Of a stretch of DNA of 64,000 bases, positions 45,280-54,472 are shown one piece after another. The DNA is from Acinetobacter sp. ANC 4169 (GTDB taxonomy: Bacteria; Pseudomonadota; Gammaproteobacteria; Pseudomonadales; Moraxellaceae), in NCBI RefSeq assembly GCF_002135355.1, contig NZ_NEGE01000004.1, positions 62,001-126,000 of the forward strand, read 5' to 3'. How positions within the stretch are numbered: the first letter of the stretch is position 1; every line of letters starts with the position of its first letter. The notes below the pieces were generated by a model that did not search any database, had not been told where the DNA came from, and worked only from the letters and a program-made list of their open reading frames with translations. The translations under genes were made by a program, and so were the position numbers.

Positions 45280-46407
45280 GTGAAATCAGTGCAACATTAC
45301 GCGCCCACATTACAAAAAGTTTTATTATTCGGACTCTTTTTCATCCTGATGTATTTGAGCTTTAATGTACTCAAATATTTTATTGTCCCTGTAGTTTGGG
45401 CAGCAATTATTGCCTATGTCACCTGGCCGCTGTATCAGTCGGTATTACGCATGTGCGGACAGCGTCCTACCCTAAGCGCCACAGTGATGATTCTTTCTGT
45501 GGTTCTGGTACTGGGTTTACCGATTATCTTTGCTATTTTTATGTTGCAGCATGAAGGACGAAACCTGTATTACGAATTACAGAAACAGGTCTTTTCCGGT
45601 CACCTGAACGTGCCGGACTTTATTCGGCAGTTACCTTTTATTGGCAAAGAAATTTCCCGAACTTTAAGGGAAATTAATCAGGATCCGAACAGCACCATTC
45701 AGTCAGTTTCCTTATGGATTCAGGGTCATTTAAATTATGGTAAAGCAGTACTGAACGAAGTCAGTAGAAACATGATCAAGCTCTGCTTTGCCGTGATGTC
45801 GTTATTTTTCTTCTACCGTGATGGTCACACCATTTTAAGTCAGGTCAGCAAAGCCCTGGAAATGGTCATTGGTCCGCGTATTCATCATTATTTAGAGACC
45901 ATTTCTGAAACCACACGTGCCGTGGTCTATGGTGTAGGACTGACTGCCATTGCCCAATCGTTTCTGGCGGGCATCAGCTATTTTGTGGCCGGTGTGCCTA
46001 ATCCGATGGTACTGACCATTATCACCTTCCTGTTGGCACTGATTCCTTTTGGACCTCCGGTTGCCTATACCTCCGTTTCGCTGTGGTTATTTTCTCAGGG
46101 ACAAACCGTTGAGGCGATTGGGGTTATGGCATGGGGCGTGTGTATTGTCAGTACCGCCGATAACGTGATCCGTCCATTGGTGATTTCCGGAGCTACTCAA
46201 ATTCCGTTCTTGCTGATCATGTTTGGGGTACTAGGTGGTCTGGCCAGCTTTGGCATGGTGGGATTATTTGTCGGCCCAGTTATTTTGGCAGTATTACTGG
46301 CAATCTGGCGTGAATGGCTGCATGAAAGCAATGAAACTGAAGGTTTAATGATGCCTAAAGCCACCCTTGCCCATGATATTGATGATGAAACGCGCCACCC
46401 TAATTAA
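45280..46407 (+). CDS. AI-2E family transporter (PerM/YdiK-like)
   Basis: A 375-aa inner-membrane protein with about seven to eight helices. Family regions: YFIVPVVWAAIIAYVTWPLY near the start and a hydrophobic C-terminal half with LIPFGPPVAYTSVSLWLF and DNVIRPLVISGATQIPFLLIMFGVLGGL, the most conserved block. Named after TqsA; many members transport other things or are uncharacterised. Start GTG 45280 with AGGAAG 6 bases upstream. Confidence 0.85.
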   Translation: MKSVQHYAPTLQKVLLFGLFFILMYLSFNVLKYFIVPVVWAAIIAYVTWPLYQSVLRMCGQRPTLSATVMILSVVLVLGLPIIFAIFMLQHEGRNLYYELQKQVFSGHLNVPDFIRQLPFIGKEISRTLREINQDPNSTIQSVSLWIQGHLNYGKAVLNEVSRNMIKLCFAVMSLFFFYRDGHTILSQVSKALEMVIGPRIHHYLETISETTRAVVYGVGLTAIAQSFLAGISYFVAGVPNPMVLTIITFLLALIPFGPPVAYTSVSLWLFSQGQTVEAIGVMAWGVCIVSTADNVIRPLVISGATQIPFLLIMFGVLGGLASFGMVGLFVGPVILAVLLAIWREWLHESNETEGLMMPKATLAHDIDDETRHPN

Positions 46408-46523
46408 GCTGGCAAGCCCAAGTTAAGAAACTTATACATTCCACTACTTAAAGCAGGTGGTCTTGCATCTTTTACTTTGCTTCAATGATGCCAATTATAA
46501 AAAAGATCAGGATGCTTTGAGTC

Positions 46524-47072
46524 ATGAAAATACGATTTAAACACGCTGCACTTGCCATACTGGGTGCAATGTTTCTGGCCGGTTGTGCCGGTACCCAGCC
46601 CCTAGACGAACATAAAGGTCAACGCGTAACGGTCAATGCGGTCACAGCCCAAGGCGTAGGTGAGACTATCGGAACGGTAGAATTGCTCGATAGTCCGGAT
46701 GGCCTGGTTCTCAATACCCATTTACGTAATCTGCCACCCGGTCCTCACGGCTTTCATATTCATGAAAAAGGTTTCTGCGGCCCGGCAGAAAAAGATGGAA
46801 AAATGGGCGCAGCCATTGCCGCCGGCGGTCATTTCAACCCCAATCATGCGCCACATCATGGTACGCCACTCACTGGCCATCTGGGAGATTTACCCCTGCT
46901 CACTGTTGATGCTACAGGCAAATCCACCGAGCAGCTGGTTGCACCACGTTTAAAACTGGCTGATGTTCAAGGTTTGGCAATTATGATCCATGCCGGTGGT
47001 GACAACTATGCCGATCAACCTAAACCTTTAGGCGGTGGCGGAGACCGGATTGCCTGTGGTGTGATTCAATAA
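46524..47072 (+). CDS. sodC: Cu,Zn superoxide dismutase, lipoprotein
   Basis: Periplasmic superoxide dismutase. The precursor has a lipobox LAGC (Cys21). Copper and zinc ligands appear in order: GFHIHEKGFCGP (two His and the disulfide Cys), GGHFNPNHAPHHG, GHLGDLP and MIHAGGDNY, and the final disulfide partner lies in RIACGVIQ. Length 182 aa, typical. Protects against host- or environment-derived superoxide. Monocistronic, terminator downstream. Confidence 0.95.
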   Translation: MKIRFKHAALAILGAMFLAGCAGTQPLDEHKGQRVTVNAVTAQGVGETIGTVELLDSPDGLVLNTHLRNLPPGPHGFHIHEKGFCGPAEKDGKMGAAIAAGGHFNPNHAPHHGTPLTGHLGDLPLLTVDATGKSTEQLVAPRLKLADVQGLAIMIHAGGDNYADQPKPLGGGGDRIACGVIQ

Positions 47073-47095
47073 ATTGCCCACAAAACCATACAATG

Positions 47096-47123
47096 AAAAA
47101 GCAGGCTGAATGTCTGCTTTTTT
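47096..47123 (+). terminator. Terminator after sodC
   Basis: AAAGCAG / CTGCTTT stem with a 9-nt loop and T run. Confidence 0.75.
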
Positions 47124-47238
47124 CGTCATAGCCTTAAAAATAAAAGATTAAATAAAACTACGCTAACGATCATAAATTGACACAGCAGCCAAAAAAGCTC
47201 AGGCTATATCTATACAAAAAATTGATCTTTAGAACATC

Positions 47239-49389
47239 GTGAATAGCCTGAAAGATTTACTGCAACGCTTTAAATCCAATTCCATATTAATCTATTGTCT
47301 GCAAATTTTTATTGTCCTTAGCGGAACCACTCTAGGCCTGCTGTTTTTAGGCTATGAAGCCTTAATTGTTCCAGTAACTTTAGGTGCCATTGCCACTGCC
47401 CTGACCGACTTTGATGACCGGCTAAGTATTCGTCTACGTAATCTGGTCTATGTCTGTATCCTGTTTTTTGGCGTCAGCAGTATTCTTGAATTTCTCTATC
47501 CTCATAAACTGCTTTTTATTCTGTACTTATCCCTCTCAAGTGCCGCTTTTATTTTAATGGGCGCATTGGGGCAGCGTTATGCCACCATTTCTTTTGGCAC
47601 TATTTTACTGTCCATTTACACCATGTTTGGACTGGGGGAATACAGCGAATGGTATCAACAACCGAGCTATTTTGTACTGGGTGCGCTGTGGTATGGTCTG
47701 ACTTCAATCATCTTTTATTTGCTCAAACCTACACAAGCTGTACAAGACAATTTGGCTGCCAATTTCAATGCCATTGCCGCCTTACTGTTGGCCAAAGCCC
47801 GTCTGTTCGATCCAGACAATACCGATAATATTGAACCGCTGCTGTATGAGCTTTCCTTAAAAAACAGTGAAGTGGTACAAAGCCTGAATACCACCAAGGC
47901 TTCCTTACTCACCCGTTTAAAAGCCTCGCGTGCCAATAAAAATACCATTTACTGGCTGAATCTGTATTTTCTGGCTCAAGACATTCATGAACAGGCCACC
48001 TCAAATTACCTGCATTATGAAAAGATTCATCAAAACTTTAGCCGCACCGACCTGATTTTCCGGATTCAAAAGAATGTCAAACTGCATGCGCTTTCCTGTC
48101 AAAAACTGGCGCACGATATTCTGAGCCATCAGCACTATCTAGCTAATCCCGACACCGATGTTGCCATAGCCAATCTGGACAGTTCGATTCAATTATGGAT
48201 TGAGGACAATCCGCATAATCTGGAAGTGAAAAACCTGCTGCTGATTTTGCGCAATCTGAAAAAAATTCAGGAACAATTTATTAACTTAAGTCATGAGCAA
48301 AACAATTACCGACAAAACTATCTGCAACATCAGGAAAATTTAAACCTGCTGGATGATGATATTCACGATGTGCAGGATTTATGGCTCAAGCTGAAACAGC
48401 ATCTGACCCCGAACTCTGCCCTGTTCCGGCATGCTGTACGGATCGCCTTTGTATTTGCCATTGGCTATGCCATCTCATTAATGCCATTCGCTAAAAATGG
48501 CTACTGGATTTTACTCACCAGTTTATTTGTCTGCCAGATCAGTTATTTCGCTACTAAAAGCCGTTTAAAACTGCGTACTTTAGGCACCATTTTAGGCGTT
48601 ATTTTGGGCATTCCAGTTTTATATTTTGTTCCGAGTATTGAAGGACAATTGGTTCTGACCATTATTTCTGGCGTGTATTTTTTCTATCTACGCTCCAAAA
48701 AATATGCCATGGCAACACTGATGGCAACCTTAATGGTTCTGCTGATTTTCAATTTAAAAGGTGCAGGTTATGCCATTATTTTACCGCGCATTGTCGATAC
48801 CCTTTTAGGCTGCTTAATTGCATGGTTTGCGGTCAGTTTTATCTGGCCAGACTGGAACTTCCGTAATATTTCCAGCACCATCAAAAAAAGTAACCAAGCG
48901 ACACTGGAGTATTTTGATGCAGTGGTGAAGCAATACCAATTCGGTAAAAATAACAGTCTGGATTACCGTCAGGCACGTCGCACCGCGCACAACGCGCAAA
49001 TTGAACTGTCGAGCATGATTTCCAGTTTAAGTACTGAACCTAATCCTGACCAAGCGCTAATTCATTCTGCCTTTCGTTATCTGGTGTATAGCCACAGTCA
49101 GCTCAGTTATGTTTCTGCTTTGGGGAGTCACCGCGAACAGGTTCAGGATGCACAAGTACTGGATTTAATGTTGTGGTGTAAAGACACGTTATTTGCCGTG
49201 CTGTTACAGCAACAGCCTTTAGATACAGACAAAATTCAAGACAAGCTCAATGAAATTAAGCAGATGAGTGAGCAAGAAAACCTGTCTGAAGATTTATTAC
49301 TGGTTTTAAAGCAAATCAGTTTATTACTGGAAACACTGCCTGAATTGTTAAAGTTAAGAACTGAATTATGGGCTCAGGAAATAAAATAA
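47239..49389 (+). CDS. YccS/FUSC-family inner-membrane protein
   Basis: A 716-aa protein with two blocks of membrane helices (about residues 15-150 and 395-535), each followed by a large soluble part. This is the two-block architecture of YccS/YhfK and the fusaric-acid-resistance FUSC superfamily. The conserved KNGYWILLTSLFVCQISYFATKSRLKLRTLGTILG lies at the start of the second block. Probably an efflux or organic-acid/aromatic transport protein; substrate unknown. Start is GTG 47239. Confidence 0.85.
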   Translation: MNSLKDLLQRFKSNSILIYCLQIFIVLSGTTLGLLFLGYEALIVPVTLGAIATALTDFDDRLSIRLRNLVYVCILFFGVSSILEFLYPHKLLFILYLSLSSAAFILMGALGQRYATISFGTILLSIYTMFGLGEYSEWYQQPSYFVLGALWYGLTSIIFYLLKPTQAVQDNLAANFNAIAALLLAKARLFDPDNTDNIEPLLYELSLKNSEVVQSLNTTKASLLTRLKASRANKNTIYWLNLYFLAQDIHEQATSNYLHYEKIHQNFSRTDLIFRIQKNVKLHALSCQKLAHDILSHQHYLANPDTDVAIANLDSSIQLWIEDNPHNLEVKNLLLILRNLKKIQEQFINLSHEQNNYRQNYLQHQENLNLLDDDIHDVQDLWLKLKQHLTPNSALFRHAVRIAFVFAIGYAISLMPFAKNGYWILLTSLFVCQISYFATKSRLKLRTLGTILGVILGIPVLYFVPSIEGQLVLTIISGVYFFYLRSKKYAMATLMATLMVLLIFNLKGAGYAIILPRIVDTLLGCLIAWFAVSFIWPDWNFRNISSTIKKSNQATLEYFDAVVKQYQFGKNNSLDYRQARRTAHNAQIELSSMISSLSTEPNPDQALIHSAFRYLVYSHSQLSYVSALGSHREQVQDAQVLDLMLWCKDTLFAVLLQQQPLDTDKIQDKLNEIKQMSEQENLSEDLLLVLKQISLLLETLPELLKLRTELWAQEIK

Positions 49390-49504
49390 TCCGAGCTAAA
49401 TGCTTGGTTATAAGTATTTGATATATTTTAAAATAAATCAAATTTTGATTCACCCCTGCGGCAATATTAAGTACACTCAGGGGTTCATTCTCATTGATTT
49501 AAGC

Positions 49505-49816
49505 ATGACCATGAATATCCAAACTTTACGTATTGTCGGTCTTTTAGAAGGTATTTCCTTTCTGTTGCTTCTTTTCATCGCGATGCCGATGAAATATATG
49601 CTGGATAATCCAATTTTGGTGAAATACGTCGGTATGGGGCACGGCGTACTGTTTATTCTGTTTTTGATTGTCTTGTTTACGGTATGTGAAAAACAGAAAT
49701 GGTCGATTTATATGTTTATTCTGGGTTTAATCGCATCCATTTTACCGTTTGGCACTTTTGTTTTTGATCGCAAATTAAAGAACTTTGAACAGCCAATCGC
49801 TGAATCTGAGGTATAG
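49505..49816 (+). CDS. DUF3817-family small membrane protein
   Basis: A 103-aa protein with three predicted membrane helices, matching the DUF3817 family (YdzA-like), starting MTMNIQTLRIVGLLEGISFL. GLLEGISFLLLLFIAMPMKY and VGMGHGVLFILFLIVL are the recognised blocks. The ATG at 49505 or 49511 is likely; the frame is open further upstream without support. Function unknown. Confidence 0.78.
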   Translation: MTMNIQTLRIVGLLEGISFLLLLFIAMPMKYMLDNPILVKYVGMGHGVLFILFLIVLFTVCEKQKWSIYMFILGLIASILPFGTFVFDRKLKNFEQPIAESEV

Positions 49817-49904
49817 TTTCTGATTAAAAGGTTATTCCTTCATCCGTTGGGCAATATATTTCTCATCTCTAACTTGAAGAAATACTGATTTCAAACCGGT
49901 ATAT

Positions 49905-49952
49905 CCCCCTCCTTTCAGGAGATGAGCAGCACTGCTGCGCAAGGGAGAGGTA
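49905..49952. repeat. GCAYTGC-type palindromic element, short copy
   Basis: A CTCCTTTCAGGAG hairpin (49910-49922) followed by GAGC, GCAGCA-C-TGCTGC (49926-49938) and GCGCAAGGGAGAGG. Same order of parts as 11469-11555: a CTCC/GGAG hairpin, then GAGC plus a GCAYTGC palindrome, GC(G/A)CAAG and GGGAGAGG. Confidence 0.6.
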
Positions 49953-50019
49953 AAATTATGATTAACATCATCCCTTGCGGAATATATTTCTCATCTCCCA
50001 CAGGCAGAAGGCGCTTTTC

Positions 50020-51249
50020 CTAAAACTGCCCCTGCTTCACCCGTTCTCTTAAAATCTGCTTGAGCATTGCTCGTGGGAAACTAAACCACAGCGCAATTAA
50101 AATAAAACACGCCACCGCATAGGCCCAAAGATGGTATTGCTCATACATCACCCGAACCAGTTCAATAATAATAAAGAAGCTGAACATCAACAGCATCGAC
50201 ACGGCGGCTGCCACTGTACCTTTGGAAACTTCCGATGACATCAGTGCAAAACGGTACAGCACCGAAAAGCTGATGCCTTCACCAAAGCTGATTAAAGTCA
50301 TGCCTGCAATTAGGCACCAGATCAGATAATCCTGCCAGATCACCCCAGCCAGTACAATCACCGTTCCGAGTAACATAATCGGCAAGCCAATCAATACCGA
50401 TTTGCCCAAAGCTAGTTTGTCGATAATTTTAATCAGCACGATATTGCCGAGGATTAATCCACCCAATACCGGAAACTGTGCCAGGCCATATTGCATGCTG
50501 CTAAAGCCCAGCTCTTCCACCAGCATGACGGGTGACAGTGCAATCCATAGCATCAGCGGCATACTGACCATCGGCAAGGCCAAAGTCATGGCTAAAAAAC
50601 GTTTGTTTTTATAGACCTGTTTAAAGTCATCCAGAATATAACTGAGCGGCTGTTTTGGGATGCTGACCTTTGTATCCGGCATTTTAGCCTTTAAACCAAA
50701 CCAGCTTAAAAAGGCCAAAAATGCAATCCCCACAAAACCCCAATGCCAAGAGATATGATCAATCAGAAATGCACCGACCACAGGGCCGAGTAATGGCGCA
50801 AGCAATGAAATATTCGCCATCAATGCCATGACTTTAATCGCGTCGCGTTCTTCAAAGGTTTCCTGAATAGCCGCATAACCGACGGCAGAAATGACGGTGA
50901 GACCAATCCCCTGTAAAAAGCGCAGTGCCAAAAAGCTTTCAATATTTCTCGTCAGTAAAATCAGCAAGCAGCACAGTACAAAGAACAGTACGCCTGCAAG
51001 CAGCACTTTTTTACGTCCCAAACGGTCGGACAATGGGCCGAGCAACCATGCTACACATGCCCCACCCAGCAGGTAAAACGACATGGAAGATGGCGCCCAC
51101 GAACTGCTGACGCCAAAGTCTTTGGTAATGGCGAGCATGGCCGGCTGGACCAAGTCGTTGCCAATATAAACGGAAAACTCAAACAGCACCAAGGCCAATG
51201 GAAACATCAGCGTGGCACGGTTTAAGGTGGCGGTTTGAACGTTTTGCAT
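50020..51249 (-). CDS. mdfA: MFS multidrug exporter, MdfA-like
   Basis: A 409-aa twelve-helix major-facilitator exporter. FEFSVYIGNDLVQPAMLAI in helix 1 contains the Glu and Asp used by MdfA for proton/drug coupling; the MFS motif A is GPLSDRLGRKKVLL and motif C appears in the fifth helix as GPVVGAFL. MdfA members export chloramphenicol, quaternary ammonium dyes and other compounds. Adjacent to the AT-rich NACHT gene but separated by a hairpin terminator, so no operon. Confidence 0.9.
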   Translation of the reverse strand: MQNVQTATLNRATLMFPLALVLFEFSVYIGNDLVQPAMLAITKDFGVSSSWAPSSMSFYLLGGACVAWLLGPLSDRLGRKKVLLAGVLFFVLCCLLILLTRNIESFLALRFLQGIGLTVISAVGYAAIQETFEERDAIKVMALMANISLLAPLLGPVVGAFLIDHISWHWGFVGIAFLAFLSWFGLKAKMPDTKVSIPKQPLSYILDDFKQVYKNKRFLAMTLALPMVSMPLMLWIALSPVMLVEELGFSSMQYGLAQFPVLGGLILGNIVLIKIIDKLALGKSVLIGLPIMLLGTVIVLAGVIWQDYLIWCLIAGMTLISFGEGISFSVLYRFALMSSEVSKGTVAAAVSMLLMFSFFIIIELVRVMYEQYHLWAYAVACFILIALWFSFPRAMLKQILRERVKQGQF

Positions 51250-51549
51250 TGTTTTTCTACATATATTTTAAGCTTGTAGGGGGCTACACACTATTTTTAG
51301 GGAGAGAAGCGTCAGCCCAATGCCAAGCATTGAGTGTTTAAATTAAAGTTTGGGAAATGCACTTGCTTATAAGTGACTTAGAACACCATATTCACGAGGT
51401 GTTTAAATAAAAAAATTCGTGAGAATAGCTGATCTCAAACAAATACACCTACTTGGTTGAGTAGGTGTAGTTTAACAGTGTTCGTTTATTATGTAATGTG
51501 AAAATCACCAGAATGATGATTTATCTTTACAGCAACCAATCTAAATTTT
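51250..51549. other. Gap between mdfA and the NACHT gene
   Basis: Contains a TGTAG-GGGG-CTACA hairpin close to the mdfA start (about 51271-51287), a long-loop inverted repeat ATTCACGA/TCGTGA (near 51389-51423), and the terminator at 51444-51469. No gene seen. Confidence 0.55.
51444..51469 (-). terminator. Terminator of the NACHT gene
   Basis: A perfect 10-bp stem (51444-51453 with 51460-51469) and a 6-nt loop. On the minus strand it lies 80 bases after the NACHT stop codon. Confidence 0.6.
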
Positions 51550-53376
51550 TTAAAAACTATAATCATCTATTTCATATCTGTTAATTATTTTTTCAATTTT
51601 TAATTGCCTTTGTTCAACTTCATTTACAAATGAGTTTAAAAAAATTAATGTATTATAAAATTTATTTTTTAGATTAATTGCATTAATTTTTCTATATCCT
51701 TTATCCCGTAGTTCTTTTTCTAAATCTTTGCTATTTGTCGAAGATAATACTGTATTATCAGAGACACTGTCAAAATAATCAGTATATACTCCATTTTGTT
51801 CTACTACTACCTGACCAGTAGAATCAGCTAACCTTCTATTAGAGATAGTTATTTGCAAACCATCTACATATTTAAAATTTTTAACTATATCAGTTTCAGT
51901 TATTCTGCTTAACCTATTCAGTAATTCACATTTAAAATATTCATGTATATTCTCATCAAACACAATTTTCAATTGACTAATACTAGGGTCTATCAGAATA
52001 TAACTTCTATCAATAAATTTTTTACTCTTTATATTATCAATATCCTTCAAAAAAACTCTTTTAAGAAATTTTAAGTTATAATTATATTCATCGATTAAAT
52101 TTAAAAATATGCAAACTTTTTCATATTTAGAATAGTTATTATATATATCTTCATATAAATCTTTTGCATCTCCGTGATCGCGAATAAATTCAGCTGCAAA
52201 ATACTCAGGTATACTTTTGTGAATAAATGCATACAGATAACCTTCTTTAACTATAAAGCATAATACGCTTGTAAGATCAAATATCAGCTGATCTACATTA
52301 CATTTTAAATCATTTATTGTTATAGCTTTATCAACTAACCTTCGAAAAATATGTTCATCAAAAGCAAATACTTGCTGCTTGCAACACATAAATGAAATCA
52401 ATTGTAGAACTTTTTTTAATGCTAGATTATCTAATTTTGTAGCTCTTTCCCTCTTGAAATCAACTTTAGTATTATCATGTTTTCTTAATACTAAATCGAA
52501 CAATCTATCATAAAAATCTTTAACATGTTCTGGAACAATTTGCTCTTGCTTATAAATAAAAACAAATAAATTAACCATTAAAGGTGTTATTAAAGCTTCT
52601 TTTACAGCAATATTTGATTTTTCAATTCCATCAATAACTGCTTTTTGCATTTTATCTGACTTAATTAATGCCATAATAATATTTTTTTGAGCACTGAAAT
52701 CTAGTTTTTGTATTTGAAAATTTTGGAATAATGCACATGACTCAACAACATGTTCAGGTCTGCTTGAGACTATAAAATTAAGTTTAGGGTATTTATGTAC
52801 TAGGGATTCGAAACCTTTAATAATTTTAGGCATATCCTCAATATATATTTCATCAAATCCATCAAAAAATAATGTAACCAGACCCGAAGATAAAATATAT
52901 TCAATTATTTTTGGACTTTTCACCTGTAACCATTCTTCAAAAATTTTTTTTATTACAATATCTAAGTTCTGTCCTTTTTCTAAATATCTTAATTCAAAAA
53001 AAAGGGGAATCTTATTATGATCTAGAACCTCACTAATTGCTAAGTGCCTCATTAAAACAGATTTTCCCTGCCCTACAATTCCTGAAATTAAAATTTTTCT
53101 GTGAGCCTTAATATCACTCAATCCACTAACTTTGAAAATATTTTTATCTTTCACATTAGCTAAATGAGGTGCAACAAAAAACTCATATAAACTAACTGTC
53201 TCTTCAAATTCATTGATAGTTCTTACATATTGTAATTTCGCGATTTTATCTAAATAATTTTTCTTTGCAGAATTAAATCTATAGATATCAGTAAAAAAAT
53301 TCGAAGTATTAACTACCCCATTAAGTAGTTTATCGATAAGATTATCTGACACATTTGTTAAGCTTTCTAATTCCAT
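51550..53376 (-). CDS. NACHT-domain NTPase, candidate NLR-like phage-defence protein
   Basis: A 608-aa protein. About 90 N-terminal residues are helical and contain the YEFFVAPHL motif. The NACHT module follows: Walker A GIVGQGKS (99-106), Walker B/second acidic box LFFDGFDE (169-176) and SSRPE sensor (195-198). A large helical C-terminal region to residue 608 ends in a charged segment. This is the layout of bacterial NACHT proteins (bNACHT) that protect against phage; no catalytic toxin domain is recognised. Codon use is strongly AT-biased (TTT, AAA, ATA, TTA) compared with every neighbour, pointing to horizontal acquisition. ATG 53376 follows GGGGAT; an in-frame start at 53394 lacks a site. 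No partner gene is visible. Confidence 0.78.
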   Translation of the reverse strand: MELESLTNVSDNLIDKLLNGVVNTSNFFTDIYRFNSAKKNYLDKIAKLQYVRTINEFEETVSLYEFFVAPHLANVKDKNIFKVSGLSDIKAHRKILISGIVGQGKSVLMRHLAISEVLDHNKIPLFFELRYLEKGQNLDIVIKKIFEEWLQVKSPKIIEYILSSGLVTLFFDGFDEIYIEDMPKIIKGFESLVHKYPKLNFIVSSRPEHVVESCALFQNFQIQKLDFSAQKNIIMALIKSDKMQKAVIDGIEKSNIAVKEALITPLMVNLFVFIYKQEQIVPEHVKDFYDRLFDLVLRKHDNTKVDFKRERATKLDNLALKKVLQLISFMCCKQQVFAFDEHIFRRLVDKAITINDLKCNVDQLIFDLTSVLCFIVKEGYLYAFIHKSIPEYFAAEFIRDHGDAKDLYEDIYNNYSKYEKVCIFLNLIDEYNYNLKFLKRVFLKDIDNIKSKKFIDRSYILIDPSISQLKIVFDENIHEYFKCELLNRLSRITETDIVKNFKYVDGLQITISNRRLADSTGQVVVEQNGVYTDYFDSVSDNTVLSSTNSKDLEKELRDKGYRKINAINLKNKFYNTLIFLNSFVNEVEQRQLKIEKIINRYEIDDYSF

Positions 53377-53390
53377 TTTTATCCCCAAAC

Positions 53391-53425
53391 GCAAAAAAGC
53401 GCATCAATCGATACGCTTTTTATGC
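53391..53425 (-). terminator. Hairpin before the NACHT start; probable terminator of the lipoprotein gene
   Basis: GCAAAAAAGCG / CGCTTTTTATGC stem with one bulge and a 12-nt loop. On the minus strand it ends in CTTTTTTGCG, so it can terminate transcripts from the 53466 gene, 15 bases before the NACHT start codon. Confidence 0.6.
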
Positions 53426-53447
53426 AGCATTACAGCTTACTTTTCAA
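53419..53447 (-). promoter_or_regulatory. Candidate NACHT promoter overlapping the hairpin
   Basis: Minus-strand TTGAAA (53447-53442), 17-bp spacer, CATAAA (53424-53419). The start site would fall inside the hairpin loop, giving the NACHT mRNA a short leader that omits one stem arm. Speculative but consistent with isolated expression of NACHT. Confidence 0.35.
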
Positions 53448-53465
53448 CCATAATTCAAAGATTTA

Positions 53466-53846
53466 TTAAGAGCATTTGGCTTTTTGAAAAGCCTTGGTAT
53501 TTTTGCTGCGCATACATTGATACGACTTCTCTGTATCAATCTTCTTCCAGTCACCATCCACCAATTTAAAACTATATATCGTACGCATCGAACGAACCGA
53601 ATCATCTTTTAATCCAGTTTCAGTCACTTTGACCTGTGCAGCAGTCGGAGACTCTACACTATTAAAAAATTGACGAATCTCAACTGTTGCCGAGTCCTTA
53701 CGCAAATCAGGTCTTTCTTTCAAGACTTGCTGCAAAGGCGTATCAGACGAACCAATATTCACTTTAGAAGCCAATTTTTTTGTCGTTGCACAACCCGTCG
53801 TGATTAAGCCCAAACAAAGTATAGAGGTAGAAAGTAAACGTAACAT
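53466..53846 (-). CDS. Small lipoprotein of unknown function
   Basis: A 126-aa precursor with a lipobox-like ITTGC (Cys19). The mature part contains a region IGSSDTPLQQVLKERPDLRKDSATVEIRQFFN and a C-terminal pair of cysteines, and looks like a domain of about 60 residues. ATG 53846 is chosen because GGGGGAG precedes it at 8 bases; the frame extends 10 codons further. Shares a leader motif with the gene at 54472. Function unknown. Confidence 0.6.
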   Translation of the reverse strand: MLRLLSTSILCLGLITTGCATTKKLASKVNIGSSDTPLQQVLKERPDLRKDSATVEIRQFFNSVESPTAAQVKVTETGLKDDSVRSMRTIYSFKLVDGDWKKIDTEKSYQCMRSKNTKAFQKAKCS

Positions 53847-53968
53847 TGGGAAATCTCCCCCATAAAAAAAAGACATTGCATCTATGATGCCATGCCTTTT
53901 TTTCTGACTCGATAACAGTTATGTAGTCATCGGCAAAAAGTTCTTATAGTTCTTAGGCTTTAACTTAT

Positions 53969-54472
53969 TTACGATGGACGACCACTAATTAAGTATTGAT
54001 CACCTTGCTCGGTAAAGTTAAAAATATAATGTACCGTTTCACTATTATTCAGCATCATTTCTGCTTGGCAGGTTAATGTACTACCTGATTCAGTTTCTAA
54101 AGAGGTACTTTGAACTGTGACCGCTTTTAAATTCAGGGTCATGGCATATTGGCTTTGATCAAAGGCCGATTTCATTTGATTTTGTGCCCCTTTTGAATCA
54201 CATGAACGCATTTCATTTTCAGTGACCACATCAGTATCGGGGTTAAACATCCTCAAAACTTCAACTCGTAAATCCGGTACCATCGCTAGAACTGTACCCA
54301 CACCAACAATAATGGCAAGAATCCATCCCAATACCGAATTATCATCCTCTTTTTCTGCGGCTACAGGCTGTGCGATTGCTTGAAAATGCTCGTTTGGTGC
54401 GCCGCAATGAATACATGATGGCGCTCTTAAACTATATTCTTTTAAACAATCTGGACATTTTTGTAGACTCAT
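53969..54472 (-). CDS. Zinc-ribbon membrane protein of unknown function
   Basis: A 167-aa protein. A zinc ribbon with Cys 6, 9, 20 and 23 (CPDC...CIHCG) opens the protein; one membrane helix follows (about residues 42-62, SVLGWILAIIVGVGTVLAM); the periplasmic C-terminal part of about 100 residues is unassigned. The start ATG 54472 is preceded by a run of G; the frame stays open for 12 more codons. The sequence upstream repeats TTTTTATGGGGG found before the 53846 gene. Confidence 0.6.
   Translation of the reverse strand: MSLQKCPDCLKEYSLRAPSCIHCGAPNEHFQAIAQPVAAEKEDDNSVLGWILAIIVGVGTVLAMVPDLRVEVLRMFNPDTDVVTENEMRSCDSKGAQNQMKSAFDQSQYAMTLNLKAVTVQSTSLETESGSTLTCQAEMMLNNSETVHYIFNFTEQGDQYLISGRPS

Noticed and set aside
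50020..54472. Genomic island with att sites around the NACHT gene
   Set aside because: No tRNA, integrase or direct repeats were seen; only the NACHT gene itself has foreign composition, so a larger island is not supported.
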